Source of the DNA: Mytilus edulis
Taxonomy: Eukaryota > Mollusca > Bivalvia > Mytilida > Mytilidae
Assembly (NCBI RefSeq): GCF_963676685.1
Contig: NC_092349.1
Coordinates: 81,604,604-81,668,603 of the forward strand
Direction: 5' to 3'
DNA: 64,000 nucleotides
Part shown: positions 1 through 12,400 of the stretch, piece by piece
Numbering within the stretch: the first letter of the stretch is position 1
Layout: the number at the start of each line of letters is the position of its first letter
Notes under the pieces: generated by a model
Seen by the model: the letters and a program-made list of their open reading frames with translations, nothing else
What the model was told of the DNA's origin: nothing
Databases searched by the model: none
Made by a program: the position numbers and the translations under genes

Positions 1-119
1 ACTCCCAAAATCAATACCAACCTTCCTTTTGTGGTCATAAACCTTGTGTTAAAATTTCATAGATTTCCATTCACTTTTACTAAAGTTAGAGTGCGAAAAC
101 TAAAAGTATTCGGACGCCG

Positions 120-160
<41 letters not shown>

Positions 161-222
161 TGACGCCAACGTGATAGCAATATACGACGAAAATTTTTTC
201 AAAATTTGCGGTCGTATAAAAA
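1..222 (-). repeat. Dispersed repeat copy with (GAC)n tract
   Basis: On the minus strand this matches the tandem units at 60,860-61,640. Shared landmarks are 'cgcactctaactttagt', 'atagaaatctatgaaat' and 'atcacgttggcgtc'. It includes a (GAC)n microsatellite at about 119-162. The repeat ends near 222, where the sequence changes to the foldback that follows. Non-coding. It is cut by the window edge. Confidence 0.75.
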
Positions 223-935
223 TGATCAGAGGAAGTTGGAACATCTTAAAATAAAAACTTATAAAACCAAGCTAACAAAAAAAGGCTTAAAGAAAGAAGA
301 ACTTTGAATCCCAAATTTGATAAACAATATAAAGAAAAACAAAGGCAGTGGCAGAGAAACAGTAGAAAAAAAAGAAGATTGATAAAAAAGAAGTTGGGTT
401 GAATAAGGACTTAGAATCGAACAAAAACAGCTCAAAAATTCAAGTGAGAACAGATCTGTGACTGTGTCAGATTCCAGATCTACAGTGAGAAAACCTGCAC
501 AACACACAAGAAAACAATTGCCACAAAACAAAAATGCTTATAAATGATCTCTTCGAGAAGGCCCTTTCTTCTGGGTGTAGCATTTTTAATGATGTGTTTC
601 AAAGTACTCGTCCAAGCATTTTTGTTTTGTGGCAGTTGTTTTCTTGTGTGTTGTGCAGGTTTTCTCACTGTAGATCTGGAATCTGACACAGTCACATCTC
701 TGTTCTCATTTGAATCTGAGCTGTTTTTGTTCGATTCTATATATATATTCAACCCAACTTTTTTTTTATCTTTCTTCCTTTTTTTCTACTGTTTCTCTGC
801 CACTGCCTTTGTTTTTCTTTATATTGTTTATCAAATTTGGAATTCAAAGTTCTTCTTTCTTTAAGCCTTTTTTTGTTAGCTTGGTTTTGTAGTTTTTCAT
901 TTTGTTTAAGATTGTCCAACTTCCTCTGATCATTT
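222..935. repeat. Foldback: inverted duplication with short spacer
   Basis: Arms of about 315 bp (about 222-538 and 617-935) are imperfect reverse complements separated by about 78 bp. The left arm reads 'cagtgagaaaacctgcac' and the right arm reads 'gtgcaggttttctcactg'; the match continues through 'aggcagtggcagagaaacag' and its complement. Both arms derive from one minus-strand coding-like sequence (see the next entry). The structure could come from an inverted duplication during transposition or from two insertions in opposite orientation. Confidence 0.8.
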
Positions 936-1072
936 TTTAATTTCAGATTCAGCCAGTATTTGGGGGTCCTCTCTTTCCAAGTCTCTTTCTTTGAATCATT
1001 TCTTCTAGAGAATTTTGCCTGGCTTATGTCATCAAGTATAGTGGATGTTTTAAGGAATGGAAGATTTACCAA
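544..1072 (-). pseudogene. Decayed basic coiled-coil-like ORF, probably TE-derived
   Basis: The minus strand carries an open stretch at 1072-749 rich in Lys, Arg, Glu and Gln (for example 'KQYKEKQRQWQRNSRKK'). Coding-like sequence continues in another frame at about 735-544, with a Ser-rich linker and 'TPRRKGLLEEI'. A frameshift near 750 separates the two. The right foldback arm lies within it, and the left arm (222-538) holds a second decayed inverted copy. The composition resembles Lys/Arg-rich proteins that recur in mobile elements of molluscs and cnidarians, but I cannot name the family. No promoter or splice signals were recognised. Confidence 0.4.
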
Positions 1073-1158
1073 AAGTTTCTTTATTTTACTAGCTGTCTTT
1101 CAAATATCTGTACTAAAAATAAAGCTGATCTTAATATATTTCTTAAATCGTTAAATTC

Positions 1159-1526
1159 ATGTCAGGAGTGTGACGAATTACATCTAAATGGTTAATCATT
1201 GAAACATCTTTAAATATACCATTTTAAATCAAAATAATTATTCTATTTTGTACAAAATTCATTTCCTCACTTTCCTTTATAATATTATAGTTGTACACAC
1301 TTATTTCCTTTGATAAATTTGCATTACTGTGCACAAAAAATAGAAAAATGACCAATTAAAACTTATTGTGTCAAAACAATCATGATAGATTACACTTTTA
1401 AGAGGTAAATGATAGGAATATAACTTGGTTTTAACATTTCTAACACAAAGAAACTTGTTGAACTTGTCCTTGTGAAATTATGAATTGACAGAAAACGCTT
1501 TAAAAAAAGTGTCACACTCCTGACAT
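1159..1526. repeat. Short element with 16-bp perfect terminal inverted repeats
   Basis: ATGTCAGGAGTGTGAC at 1159-1174 is exactly inverted as GTCACACTCCTGACAT at 1511-1526. Related boxes recur at 1674-1689 (one mismatch) and near 2065-2080, so the 1.1-2.1 kb stretch may hold two related or nested elements. It has no coding capacity. MITE-like is an inference. Confidence 0.6.
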
Positions 1527-2612
1527 ATATAATGCACTCCCACATCTATGATATAAACATATCACAGTTGTAATAATTTTTTTTCTTCTCTTTGGAATAG
1601 CCACTTCTGAAAAATAAAGAAGAAGAAAATATTTAAGTCCTATGTATTCTTTGGTAGATGTTTAAAGACAGTTGTCACACTCGTGACATTTTTGGGTGCC
1701 TCTCTTTGGTGTCCATTAAAACAATAAAATGTGTGATTTAGAGCACCAACATACCCTTAATTATAGTGCTAATATACCAATACAAACTTATTTCCCATAC
1801 TGGCATTATTGGACTTTAAAACATGGTTACAAGGAAGCTTTAGTTTTAAAAGTGTCATTTTTTGAAAGACTTTATTTTTTGTACATACCTTCACAATAAA
1901 GGTCAGTGATTACTTATCTTAAAATTTTATTGGACAAAATTACAAAAATATTTAAGACTAATAATGTAGCAACTACCAGAAATATTTCAGTATAGCATAA
2001 AAACGATCCACCTTTTTCAATTCTACTTTGAAAATTTCTATTTTTTTAAATGTCACGCTAAAAGCGTCACTCTCCTGACAAAAATGGCCTGTTTTTAAAA
2101 CATTTCTCTGCAGTGGTTTGAGATATCTTCATGAAACTTGGCATGCAGCTAGTCCTGACTATCCTGCATTTTATAACACCTGTGTTATAATTCTAAACTT
2201 AACTAATTTAAAAATATACCACAAAAAGTAAAAAGCTTCATTTTTTTTTAAATGGCCCAACCAGTGAAGGATATCCCTGCTTATGCGTAGTGTGGCATTC
2301 CAACAATGACGTCACTATAAAATATAATGTAGGTTGGATATATTTAGAATATCTCGTCATTCTGATTTTTCCGGATTGTAAAAGAAACGTAAATAGTGTA
2401 AAGGAGAGCTCGATATACGATAATTTCGAGAGAAACAGAAGGGAAATGTGTAAAAAAGTGTTTAAGGTCAATTTATTCATTTGTGTCTCCCCATCTCATC
2501 ATTCTTAGTAAGATTTGTTGGGGGTTTTCCACACTATAAAAACAAAATGAATGATGTGAGGGAATGTCACTCTGGTCAACCCCATTGGGGATTGACGGCT
2601 TGAAGCCGTCTT

Positions 2613-3990
2613 CCCCAAAAAGTACTGAAATCTTACGGGGTTTATGATTTATGTTAAAATAAGGCAATAACTGCATTTGTATGCCACAAAAATATAAGTT
2701 TGAGTATTTTAATTCTGAAATTATCTTGATTATAAAAAAAAATATTCTTGAGGCATTTAAAATAATAAATTACAAACAAAATAGCATCAATTTTTTTACC
2801 TAAAGAAGAATAATTTTGACAATTTTGTACAATGTGAACAACATTTTAGTATATTTTCTCAGATAATTTTTTATTTTCATGAAAAGCAATCAATCCTTAA
2901 CTTTTAAAAGTGGAAAAATCCAATTGCAGTCATTGATTTCCATTAAAATGAAGAAATAATTGCATTCTTTGTTAGTCTTGTATGATTTTTAATTTTAATT
3001 TCTTGTGTATAATTCTGAGTTTAGTATGACGTCCATTATTACTGTACTAGTATACATATTTTTAGGGGCCAGCTGAAGGACACCTACGGTAGTGGGATTT
3101 CTCGCTACATTGAAGACCCATTGGTGGCCTTCGGCTGTTGTCCGCTCTTTTTGAAAAACAGTCAATCTTGAAGTACAACATGTACAAAAAGTACTGAAAT
3201 CTTATGTCGGTTTATGATTTATAATAAAATAAGACAAAAAACACATTCTTATTCCACAAAACTAAAAGTTTGAGTATTTTAATTTTGAAATTACCTAATT
3301 CTAAAAAAGACTTATCTTGAGGCATTTAAAATAATAAATTACAAATAAAATAGCATACATTTTTTAACAAAAGAAGAATAATTTTGACAATTTTAAACAA
3401 CATTTTAGTATATTTTCTCAGATAATCTTTTATTTTTATGAAAAGCAACCAATCCTGAACTTTTAAAAGTGGAAAAATCCAATGGCTGTCAAAGATTTCC
3501 ATAAAAATGAACAAATAATTGTATCTTGTTCAACAAAAACAAAAGTTTATGCATATATTATCATTCAAATATTCACATTTGATACAAAATAACTTATAAA
3601 TAGGCATTTTTAATGCCTGTTTGCAATTAATGTGGCATTATTTCAAATATGAGAAGAAATATTTGCATTTTAGGCAACGCGTAAATAATTTATTATCATT
3701 TCCCTGAAAGTCATCATATTTGAGGAAAAGCAAACAATATCCTGATGTACAAAAAGTACTAAAATCATACAGCGGTTTATAATTTTACATTGAATTAAAG
3801 AAATAACTGCAATCTTATTCCAAAAAAAAAAAAAATTGCAAAAGTTTACAAGAAAAGACTTAAGACTTATCTTGAGGACTTTAAAAAAAAATTACAATTA
3901 AAATTGAATTAATTTTTACCAAAGAAGAAATTAAGTTGATCAGAAACCATAATTAAAACATCATTTTTAATCATCACAAATAAAGCATGC
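2613..3990 (+). repeat. Direct duplication of a ~340-bp unit (2.7 copies)
   Basis: The block at about 2613-2960 ('aaaaagtactgaaatctta' to 'ccaattgcagtcattgattt') is repeated at about 3185-3510. A shorter, more diverged third copy lies at about 3745-3990. The first two copies are separated by a SINE-like insertion (2963-3155). All are AT-rich and non-coding. Confidence 0.75.
2963..3155 (+). repeat. SINE-like family A copy (plus orientation)
   Basis: It contains the family boxes 'gttagtcttgtat', 'tttcttgtgtataattc', 'aggggccagctgaagg' and 'tctcgctacattgaagac'. It lacks the terminal box 'gttgtctctttgacac', so it is 3'-truncated or decayed. About nine other copies or fragments lie in this window in both orientations. 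Confidence 0.75.
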
Positions 3991-4556
3991 GTCTTTAATA
4001 TCATAATATTTTTACTTTCATCTTCTAGTGACATAACATTGCTAAATATAGTACTTATTTTAAACATGGAAGTTATATTTCAATATTACTTCCATGTTTT
4101 AAACGACAACATTTTACCTGGTACGATAATATTCTGAGGATATGGTTATTATGCAGTTATGTTATTTATTTAGCTAAAATCTAAATAGAAGAATATGAAG
4201 TAATACATATGATAAGTGAAAAGTTATTTTTATTTTTTTATTTGTTATTGCAACTAAGTAGATTACAAATTAACGCATAAATGTGTCTTCATGAGGTCAG
4301 CGTTCATCGAATGTAAACACTGTAGAGTTCCGTTTGCATAAGAATTTTAAATATATATGTATCCGTCCGATTGGTGCATAAAATTAATGTACTGATCGAT
4401 CGCTGACCATTGTCACAGTTACTTTCACATAGCTTGTTTGACTTTATCTGACAAATTCTATGGGTCACCGATCACTCATCAATCAGTCAAACATCCATCA
4501 CCGATAATTCACCTATCAGTCAAGTTCATGTCAAACAGTTACGCCGACTGTACAGA

Positions 4557-4765
4557 GGGCAATCAAAATGTTCAGCAATTAAAAATATGACAGAATATAT
4601 ACAAGTACCTGCTAACACAGGGCAATCAAAATGTTCAGCAATCAAAAATATGACAGAATATATACAAGTACCTGCTAACACAGGGCAATCAAAATGTTCA
4701 GCAATCAAAAATATGACAGAATATATATAAAGTACCTGCTAACACAGGGTAATCAAAATGTTCAG
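4557..4765 (+). repeat. Tandem repeat, ~64-bp unit, about 3.3 copies
   Basis: 'gggcaatcaaaatgttcagc' starts at 4557, 4620 and 4684, and a variant at 4747. The intervening text 'atatgacagaatatatac' and 'agtacctgctaacaca' is nearly identical in each unit. The minus strand is open across it because the unit lacks stops in one frame; this is not a gene. Confidence 0.9.
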
Positions 4766-5089
4766 CAGCGGGATCTAGATTGACAACATGTATTGTTCTT
4801 TTGATGACTTCTGCATGTTTTACCATATTGCTGCAGTATGTAGACTGAAATATAATAATGTTGTATAATACATTGCATAGTTTTATGCAAATTTGTCAAT
4901 CAAGATTCACACTTTAGTTCCAACTTTTTAACATGTTTAAATTATATTACTTTTCAATATAAGAAACAACTGCTTCACAAGGTACAAACATAATTAAGAT
5001 CTGTAAATATCAATAAAAATGTGTATCGTAGTATGGTTTTACTTCTGTTAAATTTAAAAACTAGGTTTTGGTAAAAAACTTAGAACTAG

Positions 5090-6916
5090 AGGGTCCAAGG
5101 ACCCTGTGTCGCTCACCTGATATTTTTATTTACAATTGTTGCATGATAAATGCAACTGTTGTACTGTCGTTTAGTTTCAGAGATATAATACTAAAAAGTG
5201 CATTTGAAACCTATGTTTAATTTCAGCCATGTGGGCAGGCAGGGTCATCATACACAGTGGTCCCTGGATATCCTAGTGGTGATTTAAACCAAGTTTGTTT
5301 AAATTCAACAGTTGTTTCAGGGGAGAATTTTTGTAAAATTTATCTAACAAGAAATGCAAAGTAATGAGAAAGTTGTGAAGTAGTTTTGTTGTTGCGCAAC
5401 CCCCCCCCACTTTGCCAAAAAAAAACAAAAAGGTAATAAAAAATTATCATATAAGGGCAATCTATCCTATTAATGATTTCTGCAAAATTCAGTTGATTGT
5501 GCAAGGGTTGTATAGCCAGCTGAGGTCTTTAAAAACTCTCTTTCTTTTGTTGTTGCAGATAGATCTTGACCTGATAAGCAATTTTACCACATGTCAGATT
5601 TGCTCTAAATGCTTTGGTTTTTGAGTGATAAGCCAAAAACTGCATTTTACCCCTATGTTCTATTTTTAGCCATGGCGGCCATCTTGATTGGTTGGCCGGG
5701 TCACCGGACACAATTTTTAAACTAGATACCCCAATGATGATTGTGGCCAAGTTTGGTTTAATTTGGTCCAGTAGTTTCAGAGGAGAAGATTTTTGTAAAA
5801 GATAACTAAGATTTACGAAAAATGGTTAAAAATTGACTATAAAGGGCAATAACTCCTAAAGGGGTCAACAGACCATTTTGGTCATGTTGACTTATTTGTA
5901 GATCTTACTTAGCTGAACATTTTTGCTGTTTACAGTTTATCTCTATCTATAATAATATTCAAGATAATAATCAAAAACAGCAAATTTTCCTTAAAATTAC
6001 CAATTCAGGGGCAGCAACCTATCAACGAGTTGTCCGATTCATCTCAAAATTTCAGGGCAGATAGATCTTGACCTGATAAACAATTTTACTACACGTCAGA
6101 TTTGCTCTAAATGCTTCGGTTTTTGAGTGATAAGCCAAAAACTGCATTTTACCCCTATGTTCTATTTTTAGCAATGGCGGCCATCTTGGTTGGTTGGCCG
6201 GATCACCGGACACAATTTTTAAACTAGATACCCCAATGATGATTGTGGCCAAGTTTGGTTTAATTTGGTCCAGTAGTTTCAGAGGAGAAGATTTTTGTAA
6301 AAGATAATTAAGATTTACGAAAAATGGTTAAAAATTGACTATAAAGGGCAATAACTTCTAAAGGGGTCAACAGTCCATTTTGGTCATGTTGACTTATTTG
6401 TAGATCTTACTTTGTTGAACATTTTTGTTGTTCACAGTTTATCTCTATCTATAATAATATTCAAGATAATAACCAAAAACAGCAAAATTTTCTCAAAATT
6501 ACCAATTCAGGGGCAGCAACCTATCAACGGGTTGTCCGATTCATCTGAAAATTTCAGGGCAGATAGATCTTGACCTGATAAACAATTTTACCCCATGTCA
6601 GATTTGCTCTTAATGCTTTGGTTTTTGAGTTATAAGCCAAAAACTGCATTTTACCCCTATGTTCTATTTTTAGCCATGGCGGCCATCTTGGTTGGTTGGG
6701 CGGGTCACCGGACACAATTTTTAAACTAGATACTCCAATGATGATTGTGGCCAAGTTTGGTTTAATTTTGTCCAGTAGTTTCAGAGGAGAAGATTTTTGT
6801 AAAAGTTAACGACGGACGACGACGACGACGACGACGGACGACGGACGACGGACGACGGACGCCGGACGCCAAGTGATGAGAAAAGCTCACTTGGCCCTTC
6901 GGGCCAGGTGAGCTAA
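5090..6916. repeat. Abundant mussel-type dispersed repeat with internal ~502-bp tandem units
   Basis: The left end has a hairpin (AGGGTCC AAG GACCCT, 5090-5105) followed by 'GCTCACCTG'. The right end has a 12-bp stem hairpin (around GGCCC TTC GGGCC, 6885-6911) followed by 'GCTAA'. Inside, units begin 'agatagatcttgacctgat' at 5557, 6058 and 6560, a period of about 502 bp. A (GAC)n tract occupies 6810-6862. Each unit has a minus-strand ORF of 66-73 codons beginning MATIIIGVSSLKIVSGDP. I read these as passengers of the repeat. The terminal hairpin plus CTAA recalls a Helitron 3' end, but no 5' TC terminus was established. Confidence 0.75.
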
Positions 6917-7552
6917 AAATCTACTGATTTTTTTCAGAAACAAAGCATTGCCTAACAATGTTTTTAAATGATCATACATACATACCTGAAGCTCGTGACC
7001 TTGATACAAAAGTTTTAAGAAAAAAGCTTATATTGTTATTTATGTTATAGTCAAGAATATATGTCTTTTGGTAAGCTACTTAAAAGTAAAATAACAAAAA
7101 ATACTGATCTCCAAGGAAAATTCAACTCAGAAAGAACCTTAATATCAAATGGCAAAATTTAAAGCTCCAACACATCTTACTTATTTACTTTAAACATTGA
7201 ATGAATGGAAACAACTGACATATTCCTAACTTCAAAATGTAGAAAATGGTTTTATAGCTAGCTAAACCTCTCACTTGTATAAAAGTTAAATAAAATTCTA
7301 TAATATTGAATGAGTAAACAGACACAGATAATTTCTGCCTAATTGGGTGACCCAAACCATGCACACAGACATGAGGGTAGTCAGACCATACTTACTAATG
7401 ATGTGACTGTCAAGGGAGAGCCAAAAATTCAGTCACTGAAGTTTTCTACCTGGAAATGTTATCGATGCACCAACCTCATGCCTCAGCAAACTTTATAGGT
7501 TACAAGTGAGAAACATATATTGACACAGAGATATTAAATAATGATACAAATA

Positions 7553-8884
7553 GTAGTAATGGGGGTACCTTCATGATAGATAATGGTAAAAATTCTTGCC
7601 AAATGAAGTTAATGGTAATTTTTAGTCCATGACAATAAAATGTACACTTTCTTTTAGCAGTCAGGGGACTTACTTAAATGAGTGATTTTCTAAATCACTG
7701 ATTCAAGTAGCATTATTTCCATAAAGATTGGAATTAAGAGTTGTCTTTCTTTAATAATCACCTATTTAAGTAGTACAAAGTAATCACTAGAACAAGTGAT
7801 TTAATTTATCATACCTCAATTTCATTCCCAAAAATCACTTCTTTAACTATCAATATTTTAATAACCCCCACTAATTTCAACATCCCCGAACAGTGAAATT
7901 TTTATCCGAACAGTAGAATTTTATTACATAATCTGAAAGATGAAACCTTGAACTTTAAAGGAAAAATACTCCCACTGCTGGGAAAAATCTGTCAAGAAAG
8001 TATCAGTTCATTATGTAAAGCCATTATAACAGCATTTTTTCAACTAAAATAGAATTTGCAGCTAAATGATAGCATCAAAGGCATAAACCTTTCCACTTCA
8101 AAGAAGCAAAAAATACATTTTTTTTCAATTTTACTAATGAAAAGATATTATTTAAACCTATGTGTTTGAAATTTTGGTAAAACTACAAAATTACAATTGG
8201 AGACAAAGCTTCAAATTTGCTACTCATTCAGGGGACTTAATGATATAAGTGATTTTTAAATCACTTATTCATTATTTAGTCCCCTGAATGTTTAGATGAT
8301 AAAAAATCACCTGAATTTGACGAATCTCACTAATTTATTTCAAAAATAATGGTAACGATAATTATTTGAGACATCGGACGAATCACTGTAAGGACATTTT
8401 GAGGAATCACTGTAAAATTTTAACCAATTTGACATTAACAGTAGCTGAAAATGACCGTTTGACACATGACAGTAAAGTGCATTACCACCCTCAGACATAG
8501 TTCTGATCTCAGAATGTTTAATAAAAAGGATTCTTCATGCAGTTTTCCACAGAGTTCAGTTTTAAAGTAGCAAAATAAATCAGTATATTTAACAGAACTT
8601 ACATACACATGTACATGTATGAGGTTAGTAATACCCCTTTACCATGAGGCGTCAAACAGTCATTTTCGACTAACGTTAGCATCAAATTGGTTAAAATTTT
8701 AGCGTGATTTGTCAAAATTTCCTTATCATGATTCGTAAGATGTCTCAAATAATAATCGTTACCCTTATTTTTGGGAAAAAAAACTTGTTTCATCAAATTC
8801 AGCTGATATGCACTAAAAATTACTGTTAACATCATTTGGCAAGAATTTTTACCTATATATGTCATGAGGGTACCCCATTACTAC
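7553..8884. repeat. 1.3-kb nested foldback element
   Basis: The outer ends are inverted: GTAGTAATGGGGGTACC at 7553 and GGTACCCCATTACTAC ending at 8884. The match extends inward through 'aaaattcttgccaaatga'. Inside, 8227-8292 is a separate hairpin bounded by CATTCAGGGGACT and AGTCCCCTGAATG. A second inverted pair lies at about 8330-8480 and 8640-8790. The minus-strand ORF at 8599-8865 is a product of short internal repeats ('LTNH') and is not a credible gene. Confidence 0.7.
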
Positions 8885-9420
8885 CCTTATGTAGGCTGTA
8901 GCACTGCATCACTTATCAGTATATTTAGTGTGTCAGTTTATTTTCCGTTTTATGAGTTTGACTGTCCCTTGGGTATTTTTCGTCCCTCCTATACAGAAAC
9001 CACAAGCAGTTTATATGAGAAAAATTATATTTGTACACTTGAGTTGACCAAAATTAAAACCCGTCACTACCTTTCCACTTCCAGCCGGACCCATCACTAA
9101 TTGTCCATATCGTGGCATTTCTTATTCAAGTGCAATACTAGCTGCGGAACCGTATGTTATTTTTTGACTATTTTGCGGACCTTATGGTGCAATACAAAAT
9201 ACAATTCAAGTGTGTGAGCTTCTACTAATCTTTTTTCGGTTATTTGTCAAACCGTTGCCGCTTGTGACACATCAAAATAATATAATTTTTAGGTGGGAAT
9301 GTATCTATTTTTTACATTTTATTATTATAAAAAAAGCAGTTTGGTACCTTTATAGATTATTTTTCATGTAAAGGAAATATATTTGGATGTATTCCTTGAC
9401 ATTTTTTAAGTTATTTTTGT

Positions 9421-9483
9421 AGTTGTTTGAAGCGGCCTCTCAAGGAAGTGATTGGGGTGTAACAGAAACATTGAAAAAGGAAA
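9421..9483 (+). promoter_or_regulatory. Probable ARPC3 5' UTR / core promoter region
   Basis: This short stretch lies directly upstream of the two-codon first coding exon. It includes 'gaagcggcctctcaagg', one of the few GC-richer patches nearby. No TATA box or other defining motif is visible, and the transcription start cannot be placed from sequence. Confidence 0.3.
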
Positions 9484-12400
9484 ATGCCAGTAAATAATTT
9501 GTCTTCATATCATATAGGATACTTTTTAATGAATTAAGTTTATATTTATTCGCATGTATTCTTTTTATCATAACATAGCATGCCATATTTCTATCATTTG
9601 AGAGTGCAGTCTACATTTTCATAATATGTCAAACGGATGAGGAAGCCTTGTCCCGAAAGAAATTAAACAAGTGATAGAGAAGCCCTGTCAACAATAGGAT
9701 AGTCTAGCTCCATTTGACAATCGAATTTAGTAAAGGATAGGGCAGCCTTGTCCTTTAAACCAAAATACAATTAGGATAGTCTGGCTTCGTTTGAAATACA
9801 ACAATCAAGGATAGGGAACCCCTCGTTCTTTAATTAAAAATAGAACAAAATAAAGTACTTCAAATGAAATTGGTGTAAGGAAGCCTTATGCAATTTCCTC
9901 AGCCAGGTAAAAAAAAATAGATAAGCCCTATTTTTATTATTTAAAAAGTATGGCATCAACTAGAAAAAGCAGTACAACAGGTCCCAAATCGTCACAAAAA
10001 ATAAGTCAAGACGAGGAGGAGGCATGGACATGCGCTAAATGTACCAAAATCTTCAAAGAGCCAGAGGCTCAACTTATGGAATGCCAAAGGTGTAAGGAAC
10101 ATTTTTGCACAACCTGTCTTAAGAAAACAAAAGCGGAATACAGCATGTTATGTAAAACAGATGCAATGTGGTTTTGTGGAAAATGCAGGATAGTCATGGA
10201 ACAACATGCAGTTACCGATATTGAGATAGAAAAAAGGTGCAAACATATAATGGAGAGTTATGAGAAAAGAATTACATCACTTGAAAAAACAGTTGAAAAT
10301 AAATGTGACGAGGATAACTAAAGTCAAGCAGATTGTTTGTGAGGAAATAAAGAACTGCAATGAGTAAATGAGTAGTTATTGTTGCAAACTTCATTAGAAA
10401 TTTGAATTGAGATTATTTTTGGCATATGGGAAAGGGGGAGGTGAAAAAAAAAATTCTTTAAACATTTTTTTGGGGGGGGGGATTAATATTCAACAGCATA
10501 GTGAATTGCTCAAAAGCAAAAAAAAAATTGAGTTCATTAGACCACGTTCATTCTCTGTCAGCTACATGTATTTAATCTTAATCCAAATTCAGAGCTGTAT
10601 CCAGCTTGAATGTTGTGTCAATACTTGCCCCAACTGATCTGAGATCGAGATCTGTGATTGTATAAAGCTGTGCCCTGCGGAGTATCTGGTTACTTTGTCA
10701 CTATAGTTATAGCCTTCACTGACAGTAGGGGTACCAATCGTGAGCAATAGCTTACAGTTCAAGTTCTAGTTGGGATAGCAAGGAAGATTAGATTTAGATA
10801 TAGGGTGCCTGCCTTGTGAAAGTGTATATTAAAACACTGTGTTATTGTATTTTACAGGCTTATCACTCACAGTTTACAAACCCTCCTAAACTTATAGGAA
10901 ATGTAGCATTGGTGCCACTAAGAACAAGTTACAAAGGACCAGCACCAAAAGACAGTATGTATTAAAACATAAGAATGTAAATTTACAAAGTAGTCATTTT
11001 ACACAATATGTCAATTTTACATTTTTAAGAAGACATCATTATCAAATATGATCTTATTTAGTTTCACTACTTAGATATATGAATTCGGGGGTTGACAAAA
11101 TGTTATCATTTCATCAGAACTTTAATTCTAGGCTTACTTCAGTTTACTTTATAATTATTATTTATATATCATGTATATGAATTCAACTGTATTAGTAAGT
11201 ACTAAAATTCATAAATTTTATATTTTTTCTTTTAAGTTTCTGTCAATATTAGACTCTATATTTAATATAAAAGTCAGTCTTGAGTGGCAGAACCTTTTTC
11301 ACATGTTTCATCAATGCAATTCTACGCATACATGACATACATGTAAACAAATCAAATCTCAATTTAAAAGTGCTTTTATATTATCAAATTATGTCATTTA
11401 CATGTAACTTATCAGACTTAGACATGTAAACAAACTTTTATACTTTGTATTCATGCTATTGCCACCACATTAAGTTTTTTCAATATATTCTTGATATATC
11501 ATTTATATACAGATAAAAAATCTATTGATTTGCAAATTTAGTAATTTAACATGCACTATAGAATTCAGACATAAGAAGATTTACAAAATAAACAAATTGA
11601 ATGATGTTTTCATCTGTATATAAAAAAGAAGATGTGGTATGATTGCCAATGAGACAACTGTCCACAAAAGACCAAAATGCCACAGACATAAACAACTATA
11701 GGTCACCATACAGACTTCAACAATGAGCAAAGCCCATACCGCATAGTCAGCTATAAAAGGCCCTGATAAGACAATGTAAAACAATTCATCGATAAAACTA
11801 ATGACCTTATTTATATAAAAAAAAGAACGAAAAACAAATATATGTAACACGTAAACAAACGACAACCACTGAATTACAGGATCCTGACTTGGGACAGGCA
11901 TATACTTAAATAATGTGGCAGGGTTAAACATGTTAAGCGGGATCCCATACCTCCCCCTAACCTGGGACAGTGATATAACAGTACAACATAAGAATGAACT
12001 ATAAAAATCTGTATGTTTATTTCAGGTAGTGACTCAGACATTATAGATGAAGCTATTTATTATTTCAAGGCCAATATATTTTTTAGAAATTATGAAATCA
12101 AGGTGAGAATTGCTATGTAGAAAAGATTGTTTTCTTTTAAAACTAAATAAGTGTTTTTGTTTTGTTTTTCAAAAGTAACAGTAAAAGTTTGTTCACAGTG
12201 ATTGATTTTATGGATTATTTTATTTTGTTGATATGGAGGGTTGAAATATAATTTCCACCAATACAACAAGTGGTAGAACCTTTTTCTCTGATAAATCTTA
12301 TCATTTCTTTTCAAAGATTTGCAGAAAGTTGTGTTTCGTTATATGTGACGTCACCAATAATGATTACCTTTTACAATAAGAGATACTATCTTTGTCTATC

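Noticed and set aside
5529-6754. Family of three short paralogous genes (66-73 aa) on the minus strand
   Set aside because: They are the same passage of one dispersed repeat unit repeated every ~502 bp, with no gene context.
8599-8865. 88-codon minus-strand ORF
   Set aside because: It reads through short internal repeats of a foldback element and has no recognisable domain.
11581-11931. 116-codon minus-strand hydrophobic ORF
   Set aside because: It is the reverse strand of dispersed repeat family B in an ARPC3 intron; other copies do not keep the frame.
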